Assembly: GCA_945900735.1 (NCBI GenBank)
Contig: CAMDJX010000004.1
Coordinates: forward strand, 1 to 46,989
Origin: Acidimicrobium ferrooxidans DSM 10331
Lineage (GTDB): Bacteria; Actinomycetota; Acidimicrobiia; Acidimicrobiales; Ilumatobacteraceae
Direction of reading: 5' to 3'
Length of the DNA stretch: 46,989 bases
The position numbers and the translations under genes are program-made. Positions within the stretch are counted from its first letter, which is position 1. Each line of letters opens with the position of its first letter. A model generated the notes under the pieces. The model saw only the letters and a list, made by a program, of their open reading frames with translations. It did no database searches and was not told the origin of the DNA. This document shows positions 40,570 to 46,989 of this stretch, in pieces.

Positions 40570-41712
40570 TCACCAACTATCAACTCTTGAAGAGATGAGG
40601 AACTGAAGCAGATCATCTTGGGGCTGCCTGATGAATTGGTCGAAATCGGTATAAAACTGGTCTATTGATTTACCGAATGCCTTGGAGAAAGCTTTCTCCC
40701 AACCAAGTTCTTGGATTGCAGGGTAAAAGTTGTTGAGGAAGACATCTGGACCGTTCTCCACCATCAGGTAGTTGATTGCCCATATTCCAAATACGTAGGG
40801 CGTTCGACCGTTCTCGGAATCCGAGAGGGTCTTCAGTCGAAGGTTGGGTTCGGCCTCCAACAGCTCCCCCACCTCATACAACGTTTCATACAAGAACCCG
40901 GATAAAGAAGGTATGAGATCGGGGTTATATGTCCCTTTGTCGCTTTCGACGTCTATCTTGCCTTCTTTGCGAAGACGTAAGACGTGGTTCTCGGACATGG
41001 CTATTGCGAGACCTTCCATGAACCATCTGGGTTCTAACAGGTCATATTTGAAAAAGGTTTTAGTTGCTTCCTTCATCCACCCAGTCATCAATTCATAGTC
41101 GGCAAAAGGTTTTGCTTCACTGAGGTTTCGCGCTGCTTCTTGAACAGCATGGAAATACTCGTGGAAGATCGTGATTTGATCAATCTCGGATGGGACTGGC
41201 CATTTACTTGCCAGACCATGGGGGTATGGCATGACGATATAACCCGAAGGCTTGCTGAATGCATTAAAGAATGCCAATGGACCATCGTCCTCATAGGTTT
41301 TGCCTCCTTCCTTGGATTGGTTGGCAAAGTCGACAAATAGGTAGGTGTTCTTGTCGGCTTTGTAGTCGCAATACATGCTCTCGGTTTCAGTCTTCTTACG
41401 AATGACGCAAAACTCGTCACGGAAGGTAAGTGCTGCATCGGGATCGAGGCCTGTCACCCAGATCTCCAAGTCATTTACTGGGCCCCAGATCTCTTCTGCA
41501 CCGGCAACGGTGATTCGAACTCTGTCTTGAACCATTGGGTCAATATCTGGAGCGAAATAGATCTGGGTCTTTGGATATTGATCCGCCGGCAAAGTTGTAG
41601 TGGTTGGTGCTGGCGGTATGGCACTTTGAGCCGATTCGCCCTGGCCACAACCTGCGGGTAGGCAAATAAGACCAATGAGGGCTATTGAGAGATACTTTTT
41701 GTGAAGTTTCAT
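40570..41712 (-). CDS. Lipoprotein with a gluzincin-type HExxH metallopeptidase motif
   Basis: The N terminus has a lipoprotein signal with lipobox LPAGC (lipid on Cys22) and a Thr/Pro-rich linker (about 32-42). In the middle TIFHEYFHAVQEAA carries H184-E185-x2-H188, and RWFMEGLAIAMSE supplies a possible third zinc ligand E233, 45 residues on, the gluzincin arrangement (M1/collagenase-like clan). The protein would act on the outside of the membrane. C-terminal helices include GIWAINYLMVENG and FLNNFYPAIQELG. No natural substrate can be told. A -10 box seven bases before the start suggests a leaderless mRNA. It is convergent with the SF1-helicase operon. Confidence 0.75.
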   Translation of the reverse strand: MKLHKKYLSIALIGLICLPAGCGQGESAQSAIPPAPTTTTLPADQYPKTQIYFAPDIDPMVQDRVRITVAGAEEIWGPVNDLEIWVTGLDPDAALTFRDEFCVIRKKTETESMYCDYKADKNTYLFVDFANQSKEGGKTYEDDGPLAFFNAFSKPSGYIVMPYPHGLASKWPVPSEIDQITIFHEYFHAVQEAARNLSEAKPFADYELMTGWMKEATKTFFKYDLLEPRWFMEGLAIAMSENHVLRLRKEGKIDVESDKGTYNPDLIPSLSGFLYETLYEVGELLEAEPNLRLKTLSDSENGRTPYVFGIWAINYLMVENGPDVFLNNFYPAIQELGWEKAFSKAFGKSIDQFYTDFDQFIRQPQDDLLQFLISSRVDSW

Positions 41713-41719
41713 CTGCTTA

Positions 41720-41725
41720 ATTTTA
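41720..41725 (-). promoter_or_regulatory. -10 box for a leaderless lipoprotein transcript
   Basis: TAAAAT on the minus strand (41725-41720) ends seven bases before the lipoprotein ATG at 41712, without a ribosome site. The position fits a leaderless start. No convincing -35 is visible. Confidence 0.45.
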
Positions 41726-41787
41726 GATCACGATCCAAAAATGAAGACCCAAAAATGCACCATTGGGTGTATTTCTCATATTTCTTA

Positions 41788-41807
41788 AAATTCTTTGAAA
41801 AGAATTT
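41788..41807. promoter_or_regulatory. Perfect 9+2+9 palindrome upstream of the lipoprotein gene
   Basis: AAATTCTTT (41788-41796) and AAAGAATTT (41799-41807) are exact reverse complements separated by GA. A two-base loop is too tight for a hairpin terminator, so a dimeric regulator's operator is more likely. It lies about 75 bases upstream of the lipoprotein start and downstream of the gene ending at 41900. Confidence 0.4.
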
Positions 41808-41899
41808 GTAGAAATCTTGAAAAGATACTTGACACGACTCCAAATATTTTTTGATTTAATGCTTGACAAAACGCGAAGGCCTTATCAATTTGGCGTAAA

Positions 41900-42895
41900 T
41901 CACCAGGGAGAGCCAGCCCCGACATAAGCAATGAGTTTTAAGACGTTGATTATCACAATCGGTTCATCTTCTTCCATGAACTGCAGGAATTCATTCATTA
42001 ATGGGTGGGGCTTAAATCCCTCTTCGATGAGCCAAAGATGGTCGTGTAGCTCGGTGAGAAAATCTCTTTGCTCACTGTCCGTCTGTGACATCACTAAACC
42101 ATCGTTCGGTGGCCACGATGCCCATTCCGCGACGAACGGTGGGAGATTTTTCACTTTGTCAAATATCTCAACGAAAATCGGTGCGCAAACAGGATTTAGC
42201 TCAACCCATTTTGAGGCATAAACCAAGTCGAGGGTGTCTGGCCCATCGCCTTCTTCTTCGGGAACGTACTTGATTAAGTCAAGACAGGACGCAATTTCAT
42301 CTTCCCAGAACCCATCGCATTGGAGTCCACCTTCCCATTCTTGATCAAAACGGAAGTAGAAGTCTTCGATGCCTTGATTCTTATGAAAGAACCGTTGAAG
42401 CCCGAAAACATTTGTACGACCTTCTACATAATGAGCTGTAAAAACTTCAATGCAACCGGGGTTGAAATCTTTAGGGTCTAGCGGTCTTGTTTCCTCGGGT
42501 TCAGGTTCGGGCTTCGGAGTCTCCTCAGCTAAAGGATCGACTGGCTGCATGGGTTGATACGAACCATAGAACCACATTGACACGGGGTATCGACCTTCTC
42601 GAGGGCCGGTTGCATGATGAAGTGCATGAAGTATCGGAAACCACGTGCTGCTCTCACCCTTGCCAGAGATATAACTTCCGGGCGACAACGCGGAAACAGA
42701 TTCATCCGGTACAGCAAATGCTCGAAACCATTCATATGCCCATTCGGCTTCAGGAAAACGCATTCCATATCTGCTTGACTGAACACCCGACTTTGGATCT
42801 TGAACTTCGAGACTGTATTGGCCCGGATGCTCACGCGAGCGCCATAGACGAATATTCCATGTTCCTTCATTAGGTGGGATGTTTGACATAGGCAT
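41900..42895 (-). CDS. Unknown acidic protein with a proline-rich linker
   Basis: The protein of about 331 residues is not recognised. The N-terminal part (WNIRLWRSREHPGQYSLEVQ, then YGMRFPEAEWAYEWFRAFAV) is compact. A linker rich in Pro and Glu (ETPKPEPEPEETRPLDPKDF) joins it to a C-terminal part with GCIEVFTAHYVEGRTNVFGL and repeated acidic helices. It has no signal or membrane segment. ATG 42895 is chosen because the open frame upstream is the shadow of the next gene; ATG 42889 is an alternative. It is 40 bases after the membrane protein at 42936 on the same strand. Confidence 0.65.
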   Translation of the reverse strand: MPMSNIPPNEGTWNIRLWRSREHPGQYSLEVQDPKSGVQSSRYGMRFPEAEWAYEWFRAFAVPDESVSALSPGSYISGKGESSTWFPILHALHHATGPREGRYPVSMWFYGSYQPMQPVDPLAEETPKPEPEPEETRPLDPKDFNPGCIEVFTAHYVEGRTNVFGLQRFFHKNQGIEDFYFRFDQEWEGGLQCDGFWEDEIASCLDLIKYVPEEEGDGPDTLDLVYASKWVELNPVCAPIFVEIFDKVKNLPPFVAEWASWPPNDGLVMSQTDSEQRDFLTELHDHLWLIEEGFKPHPLMNEFLQFMEEDEPIVIINVLKLIAYVGAGSPW

Positions 42896-42935
42896 ATGAG
42901 TTGAAGAAAATGTAGCGCAAGGGTGCTGCAAGCCC

Positions 42936-43496
42936 TTATGCAGGTGTCCCCTGCAGGAACCCTGGGAGCAACCAGTGCTTTGTGCCGTAGCCCGTGTTGA
43001 GCATTGTGTAGAGAACCTCGGGTTGGCCAGAGCGGCCGCAGGCCACCGTGTGAGAGAACTCGTCGTCTTCGTCAACAGTGAGAGACATAAAGGCGTCCCC
43101 ATTGCTAGAGAGAACTTCAGCAATGAATACGTATTCGGCATACCGCATTTTTGAGTCGGGATTGACGAATGATTGATTGCTTGGCAGTTTGAGTGTTTGG
43201 CTTCCCCACCCGGAAACAACAAGTTCACCGTTTGGAGTGGTGAGTGCCCAATCCACGTTTGGTTCGGTGGTTACCTTGAGCGTTGCTCGAGTGTCTGGGT
43301 TGTGTGGGCGGAAATGCACCCTACGAAAATCAATGAGTATGTATGTCCAGAACACCATGGTGCACCAGAACGTGGTGGTGACAGTGGCCTTTTGGCTGGA
43401 TAACACAATGAGTAGGCATATGGCAACGACAACATGTTTGGTGAGCATTCGTTTCTTTTGAAAGAGCTCTTTAAAGGTGAACAATCTGTGGGACAA
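42936..43496 (-). CDS. Membrane protein with two N-terminal hydrophobic segments
   Basis: The 186-residue protein has a short cytoplasmic start, then two hydrophobic segments (KHVVVAICLLIVLSSQ and TTTFWCTMVFWTYILIDF, about residues 20-55) and a soluble rest with PNVDWALTTPNGELVVSG and YAEYVFIAEVLSSNG. Function is unknown. The start codon is TTG at 43496: GGAGG (43507-43503) lies six bases before it, which is a clear reason to prefer it over the internal ATG at 43448. The gene probably forms an operon with 41900-42895. Confidence 0.6.
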   Translation of the reverse strand: MSHRLFTFKELFQKKRMLTKHVVVAICLLIVLSSQKATVTTTFWCTMVFWTYILIDFRRVHFRPHNPDTRATLKVTTEPNVDWALTTPNGELVVSGWGSQTLKLPSNQSFVNPDSKMRYAEYVFIAEVLSSNGDAFMSLTVDEDDEFSHTVACGRSGQPEVLYTMLNTGYGTKHWLLPGFLQGTPA

Positions 43497-43569
43497 GACA
43501 AACCTCCGTTTAGCCCCTAAAGGTAGGTTCGGGGTGTAACACCGGTTACCTCGGAAATCTGTTCATTAC

Positions 43570-43755
43570 CTATGGGATTGACATTTCGCAGTTGATGCAG
43601 TGAAACCTTGGTGCATCCTCGTCGATTACACAACCGCCCAGAACATACTTGCTCTCATCCGGTGGGCCTAATGGCATTCCGTAAATAATGGTTCGAATCG
43701 TTCCTTGTTGTTGGAACTTTGGACAATTTTTCGGCCTTCTAGAACTTTTACTCAT
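43570..43755 (-). CDS. Small zinc-ribbon-like YGMP/LGGC family protein
   Basis: The 61-residue protein reads NCPKFQQQGTIRTIIYGMPL then SKYVLGGCVIDEDAPRFHCINCEMSI. The pattern C-P-x(n)-I-I-Y-G-x-P...LGGC-x-(I/V)-D-x-D-x-P-x-x-x-C-x-x-C is a recurring small bacterial family with a predicted zinc ribbon. In the usual version the first pair is C-P-x-C; here the second Cys is missing (CPKFQQQ), so the site may be incomplete. The function is unknown. It lies 74 bases upstream of the membrane protein on the same strand. Confidence 0.55.
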   Translation of the reverse strand: MSKSSRRPKNCPKFQQQGTIRTIIYGMPLGPPDESKYVLGGCVIDEDAPRFHCINCEMSIP

Positions 43756-43874
43756 ACCGATACTTCAATCCTTGGCTCGTTCATGTTGTTCTTCATCTGC
43801 GAGCAACTTTTGGGCATCATAAATGAATTGGCTAGTCCGAAATAAGTCGGGGCACTAGTGTTCTCCACAACGTC

Positions 43875-44021
43875 ATGCCCCTGCCGTTTAAACGTGAAAG
43901 GGAAATCTTGATGGCGCTCACGTGGAAAGAGGCGGCAGTAGAGGCGCTTCGAGGCTTCGGCTCGCTCGCGGCTGCAAAATGTCCCTTTTATGAGGCTGCT
44001 ACGCTCAGCTCATGGCGCTAA
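43875..44021 (+). CDS. Short ORF overlapping the first pentapeptide gene, possible winged-helix remnant
   Basis: A 48-codon frame starts at ATG 43875 (or 43911, behind GAAAGGGAA) and reads LMALTWKEAAVEALRGFGSL, ending CPFYEAATLSSWR. 'TWKEAAVEAL' is like the first helix of HARE-type winged-helix domains, but the rest of such a domain is absent. Its TAA overlaps the start of the pentapeptide gene by ten bases (44012-44021), which would couple translation. It may be a leader peptide, a truncated gene or chance. Confidence 0.3.
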   Translation: MPLPFKREREILMALTWKEAAVEALRGFGSLAAAKCPFYEAATLSSWR

Positions 44022-44512
44022 GTTTCGAGAATACAGATCTGTCTGGTCGTAGTTTTTCGGGGTCTGATCTTCGAGAGGCAAGCTTTCATCGCTGCCGTCT
44101 TGACCGTGTTGACTTCTCAGACGTAGATCTGTCTCTGGGCCGGATCACCCAGTGCGAGGGGGTGGGTGCATTGTTTCATCGTGCCAAGCTGGTTGGAGTT
44201 CGTTTTCATGGACTCTGGCAATCGTTTCAAGACGGACCAATGGTTGCCGGCTCGATTCTTGCGAAATGTGACTTTGATGGTGCGGATCTGTCAAATGCAC
44301 TTTTGGCTGGCGTTGATCTGACTGAGTCGAATCTTGCCAATACGGTTTTGCGAGGTACGGACTTTCGTGGCACCAAGTCTGAACTACCGAGCAACGTAGC
44401 ACTCAAAGACGCGAAGTTGTCCAAAGTGAATTTGAGTGGAGTGATTGCAGATTCATCAACAGTCTGGCCACTCGAGGTCGATGGTGCGAGATTCGTTTTC
44501 GATAAGCCTTAG
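44012..44512 (+). CDS. Pentapeptide-repeat protein
   Basis: The 166-residue protein has A(D/N)Lxx-type five-residue repeats: FENTDLSGRSFSGSDLREAS, then DFDGADLSNALLAGVDLTES and LANTVLRGTDFRGT. These fold as a right-handed square beta-helix that mimics DNA, as in the gyrase inhibitors MfpA and Qnr, though most family members have unknown roles. A break of about 40 residues (45-85) separates two repeat blocks. No signal peptide is present. It is followed by an unknown gene and another pentapeptide gene on the same strand, a likely operon. Confidence 0.8.
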   Translation: MALSFENTDLSGRSFSGSDLREASFHRCRLDRVDFSDVDLSLGRITQCEGVGALFHRAKLVGVRFHGLWQSFQDGPMVAGSILAKCDFDGADLSNALLAGVDLTESNLANTVLRGTDFRGTKSELPSNVALKDAKLSKVNLSGVIADSSTVWPLEVDGARFVFDKP

Positions 44513-44560
44513 TAATGCGAAATGAGAAGACAGGACAGAAGAGGGTTGGAGACGAGATCA

Positions 44561-45028
44561 ATGGCTGATGAGTTGTCGAAGATTCGAACACATTTTCCAC
44601 AGGCAGCTAGCCAGCTTGAGTCGCTATGTTCAACTGGGGCAGTCAACAGTCCACTTAGCGCCGCTGCGATCAGTGTTTGGGCGTTAACTCAGACGTGGCT
44701 CACCTTCTTGGACGGACAGCAGAATCAATTTGCGTTTGATGACGGGATCTACGACAGCATTGTGGAGTTGGCGGGACAAAGTCCACGATGTTCGATTGAG
44801 GACGAGGCTGAAGCGTGGATGGTCCACTGGGCCGTTGCCATGAGTGATCCCGAGATTCGGTTGGCGCTTGAATGCGCGGTGGAGCGCATAGTTACAGTAG
44901 GAAGATCGCTCGGTGTTTCGATGACCCCAGGCAGCGATCCTCACCGAGAAGTAGCCAGCAATGCCGAAGCAACATTTCACAGCTTGGTTCAAGCGCGTAA
45001 CCGACAGAGTCCTTTCTTTACGAGCTGA
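44561..45028 (+). CDS. Unknown protein between two pentapeptide-repeat genes
   Basis: The 155-residue protein is helical and not recognised. It begins MADELSKIRTHFPQAASQLE and includes AAAISVWALTQTWLTFLDGQ, EDEAEAWMVHWAVAMSDPEI and a C-terminal TFHSLVQARNRQ. No signal, membrane segment or catalytic motif is evident. GGAG nine bases before ATG 44561 sets the start; the frame is open to 44522. It lies 48 bases after the first pentapeptide gene and 79 before the second, so it probably shares their transcript. Confidence 0.6.
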   Translation: MADELSKIRTHFPQAASQLESLCSTGAVNSPLSAAAISVWALTQTWLTFLDGQQNQFAFDDGIYDSIVELAGQSPRCSIEDEAEAWMVHWAVAMSDPEIRLALECAVERIVTVGRSLGVSMTPGSDPHREVASNAEATFHSLVQARNRQSPFFTS

Positions 45029-45107
45029 CTTAACAGAGTCAAACGAATGAAGCATGAGCCAAGAACATCATCAGACACAACAACTACCGAACGAAGGGGA
45101 CAAGAAC

Positions 45108-45473
45108 ATGAGTACAGAAATTGAGTCAGGTGGAAGCTACCGAGGAATGTCACTAAATGGAATCGACCTGAAAGGGCGTGATCTGAGGGACTGCGACTTT
45201 GAAAACGCTGACCTGTCGCAGGCGGACCTTTCGACGTGTGATCTCAGAGGATCTAACTTTCGAGGGGCTCAATTGCGTGGAACAAACCTGCGGCTCGCAT
45301 ATCTGAATCGTTGTGATCTCTCGAACGCTGACTTTTCAGATGCGGATCTGACGGACGCCAACTTGACTGGGTCCAATCGGATTGGAGCGATCTTTATAAA
45401 CGCAAAACTGAAGGGAAGCCGCGACCACAACACCACCTTGGGGGACGGCAAAAAGTGGCATCCAGATGCCTGA
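45108..45473 (+). CDS. Pentapeptide-repeat protein
   Basis: The 121-residue protein is a compact run of pentapeptide repeats: LNGIDLKGRDLRDCDFENAD, LSQADLSTCDLRGSNFRGAQ and LRGTNLRLAYLNRCDLSNAD, followed by FSDADLTDANLTGSN. About 15-17 repeats would form four coils of the square beta-helix. It is smaller and more regular than the protein at 44012. ATG 45108, preceded by GGGGA, is preferred to ATG 45054. The role is unknown; DNA mimicry or protein binding is the family's usual proposal. Confidence 0.8.
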   Translation: MSTEIESGGSYRGMSLNGIDLKGRDLRDCDFENADLSQADLSTCDLRGSNFRGAQLRGTNLRLAYLNRCDLSNADFSDADLTDANLTGSNRIGAIFINAKLKGSRDHNTTLGDGKKWHPDA

Positions 45474-45838
45474 CCGCCGGCGATAGTACGAGGACGCTTG
45501 TTCTCGCTAACCGCGACTGGCCCTAGCAACGAGAGGCACACCAGTCGCACAATATGTGACTGGACTGGAGTGGACTCGTATGCCTAACTCCATGAGAACA
45601 TGCGATTTTCGCAAGTGTTCGTGGGTGGCCAAATTAAAGCATTAAAGAATGACTATTGCAGCCAATCCGAGATCTCATCTCAGATGGCAAAGTTGTTAAG
45701 ACTCCTGGCTTAAGGGCCGGAGGCATCCCAAAAATTCAACATGTCAGAAAACCTGTAACAGGCTGACTAAACCATCGCCACGAAAATAGTGATCATTAGG
45801 TGAAGTCCACCCACAGGCAAAAACTGGCACAATGCGTT
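45474..45838. other. Gene-poor gap with one hairpin
   Basis: I see no credible gene in this 365-base gap. CCAGTC (45541-45546) and GACTGG (45558-45563) form a hairpin extended by ACA/TGT inside, without a T run; it may end the pentapeptide transcript. The remaining sequence is moderately A/T-rich and should hold the promoter of the secreted protein at 45839, though no clear boxes were found. Confidence 0.4.
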
Positions 45839-46543
45839 ATGAGAAAAATCGGTGTAATGCTCGTTGTGTTATTTGTATTGATGCCTGCCTCGGTGGCGAG
45901 TGCGCACGACCCGATCATCTTGACGGCGGAGCAAACCACACCAGCACGTGGACCCCTACTTGTGGATGGCACCATTTCTTTTGCACTGTATGGGTCGTTA
46001 GAAGGCCCCACCGATACACGTGGGTTTCGGGTGCAGTTTCAACAAGATGACCCCATGTACTTGTCGATACTGATACCCGACTTGGCGCCGGAGAATGCAC
46101 TGGAAGATGGTTTGTTGCCCACACTTGAGGTGCTTGACCCAATGGGGGAAGCGAGCACCTATGAGCCAACCGAGCGGGTTACGTTTGCCGAGCCGTATAC
46201 GGGTACGAATTATGTTCGATTGCTTCAGTATGAGGGTGTGGCCTTAGGTGGTATTTACGAGATCACGATTAAGGGTTTGGCTGCAAGCAGGTTCACTGTG
46301 TCGGTTGGAAAGATAGAACAGTTTGGAACGGCTGTAGAAGATATAGACAACCGCGACCTTGGGGTTGCAGGGGTCATGGATTGGTATGCGCCACCGGCTG
46401 AGACGTCGACGGCCACTGCTTCGGATAACTCGAGTGTGGTGTTGCTTGTGTTGCTTGTGTTGCTTGTGGTGCTTGTGGCCGTGGGCGTCGTCGCTGTGGT
46501 TGGTTCGAGGGTGCGTAAGGGACGAAAACTGCAGCAGCCCTAA
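45839..46543 (+). CDS. Exported protein anchored by a C-terminal membrane helix
   Basis: The protein starts with a signal peptide (MRKIGVMLVVLFVLMPASVASA, cleavage probably after ASA before HDP). The mature part, about 180 residues, looks like a beta-sandwich (DGTISFALYGSLEGPTDTRG, PMYLSILIPDLAPENALEDG, NYVRLLQYEGVALGGIYEIT). A Thr/Ser stretch precedes one C-terminal transmembrane helix rich in Leu and Val, then a short basic tail GSRVRKGRKLQQP. The N-in orientation of the tail suggests a surface protein anchored in the membrane. Function unknown. ATG 45839 is used; an in-frame start at 45800 would add a non-signal-like prefix. Confidence 0.75.
   Translation: MRKIGVMLVVLFVLMPASVASAHDPIILTAEQTTPARGPLLVDGTISFALYGSLEGPTDTRGFRVQFQQDDPMYLSILIPDLAPENALEDGLLPTLEVLDPMGEASTYEPTERVTFAEPYTGTNYVRLLQYEGVALGGIYEITIKGLAASRFTVSVGKIEQFGTAVEDIDNRDLGVAGVMDWYAPPAETSTATASDNSSVVLLVLLVLLVVLVAVGVVAVVGSRVRKGRKLQQP
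46442..46477 (+). repeat. Nine-base tandem repeat in the transmembrane helix
   Basis: TTGCTTGTG repeats at 46442, 46451 and 46460, with a one-mismatch fourth copy at 46469. Each unit encodes Leu-Leu-Val in the membrane helix of the exported protein. Because the unit is a multiple of three, copy changes would lengthen or shorten the helix without a frameshift. Confidence 0.7.
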
Positions 46544-46579
46544 CCGGCAACTTCGTTATCGGCATTGCGATGGTAGTTA

Positions 46580-46989
46580 CTATTCCACCATCCAGCGCAC
46601 GAAAGCACCAAGCAGCTCAATTGCGTAAACAATGCCGAAGATAACCAAGATGATTGCGCCGACTGTTTGGGTTTCGTAGCCGCGGATTGCACTGATCAAC
46701 AAGAATCCGATGCCGCCGCCACCGACAATGCCAAGCACCGTAGAGGAGCGCAAGTTGACGTCGAGCATGTACAAGGTTTGGCTCACCAGGTTGGGTAACG
46801 CCTGTGGCAATACTGCCGAAATGAACTCTTGCGTGCGGGACGCGCCCGTAGCGGACACACCCTCGCGAGGGGCCTGTTGCACCTCTTCAAGCGCATCGCC
46901 AATGAGCTTTGCCATGAATGTTGCAGTGCCGATGGTGAGTGCAAGCGTGCCAGGCACGGGGCCAAGGCCCATTGCGGCAACAAAGATGA
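46580..46989 (-). CDS. PhnE-like phosphonate/phosphate ABC transporter permease, C-terminal part
   Basis: The coding region runs off the right edge. The visible part reads IFVAAMGLGPVPGTLALTIG, then IGDALEEVQQAPREGVSATG, PQALPNLVSQTLYMLDVNLR, VLGIVGGGGIGFLLISAIRG and IVYAIELLGAFVRWMVE. The EAA-loop pattern (EALEEV...G....F...LPQ..P) and GIVGGGGIGFLL are typical of PhnE permeases, which with PhnC and PhnD import phosphonates or related phosphate compounds. The frame continues in the same phase to 46989, so the N terminus and the other transporter genes lie outside. The stop is at 46580. Confidence 0.85.
   Translation of the reverse strand, partial: IFVAAMGLGPVPGTLALTIGTATFMAKLIGDALEEVQQAPREGVSATGASRTQEFISAVLPQALPNLVSQTLYMLDVNLRSSTVLGIVGGGGIGFLLISAIRGYETQTVGAIILVIFGIVYAIELLGAFVRWMVE

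Noticed and set aside
42896-43228. N-terminal extension of the gene ending at 41900
   Set aside because: It overlaps the membrane protein in another frame and has low-complexity, non-protein-like sequence.
43756-43874. Minus-strand peptide ending SQFIYDAQKLLADEEQHERA
   Set aside because: It reads like the C terminus of a protein, but a stop lies just upstream and no start codon is available; possibly a decayed gene.
1-46989. CRISPR array, tRNA, rRNA or insertion sequence
   Set aside because: No regularly spaced repeats, no tRNA-like cloverleaf, no rRNA segments and no transposase motifs were noticed on reading; a dedicated search was not possible.

Overview
The window looks like chromosomal DNA from an actinobacterium, and I infer a lineage near the class Acidimicrobiia. 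The first 21.8 kb is rich in G and C at third codon positions. It holds the core cluster fakA-recG-rsmD-coaD-(DivIVA-like)-DUF177-rpmF-plsX-rnc-mutM-smc-ftsY-ffh-rpsP-khpA-rimM-trmD-rplS-DUF2469-yraN, nearly all on the minus strand with short gaps or overlapping stop/start codons. DUF2469 and the small Cys/His protein at 227-457 are typical of actinobacteria. No rRNA, tRNA, CRISPR array, transposase, integrase or prophage gene was seen.

Layout. 1-14018: translation, SRP, chromosome and lipid core genes. 14017-15681: a short insertion between rsmD and recG (zinc-ribbon protein, TetR regulator, M23-like lipoprotein). 15790-19614: recG and fakA. 19791-21805: a cold-shock-like gene 2 bases ahead of GTP-type PEP carboxykinase. 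21858-40525: a defence island, visibly richer in A and T than the core. 40570-46543: lipoproteins, membrane proteins, pentapeptide-repeat proteins and unknowns. 46580-46989: the C-terminal part of a PhnE-like permease, cut by the right edge. The left edge cuts an enoyl-CoA hydratase gene.

The island has three modules. (a) A complete type I restriction-modification operon, hsdM - half-size hsdS - full-size hsdS - hsdR, whose coding ends all overlap. It continues without a gap into a protein built on an exact 52-residue Gly-Phe/Trp repeat. (b) A GmrSD-like DUF262-HNH protein and a second HNH nuclease, both plausible restriction enzymes against foreign or modified DNA. (c) A divergent cassette. 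Leftward it encodes a 1233-residue zinc-ribbon/nuclease/RecQ-helicase fusion, a coiled-coil protein, an unknown and a tandem GIY-YIG protein. Rightward it encodes a small SF1 helicase and an unknown partner. I do not recognise this combination as a named system, so it is the best candidate here for something undescribed.

Several genes (TetR, fakA, the RecQ fusion, one lipoprotein) have a TANNNT box 6-7 bases before the start codon and no Shine-Dalgarno sequence, which suggests leaderless mRNAs. Functions are assigned by reading translated motifs; no database search was run.
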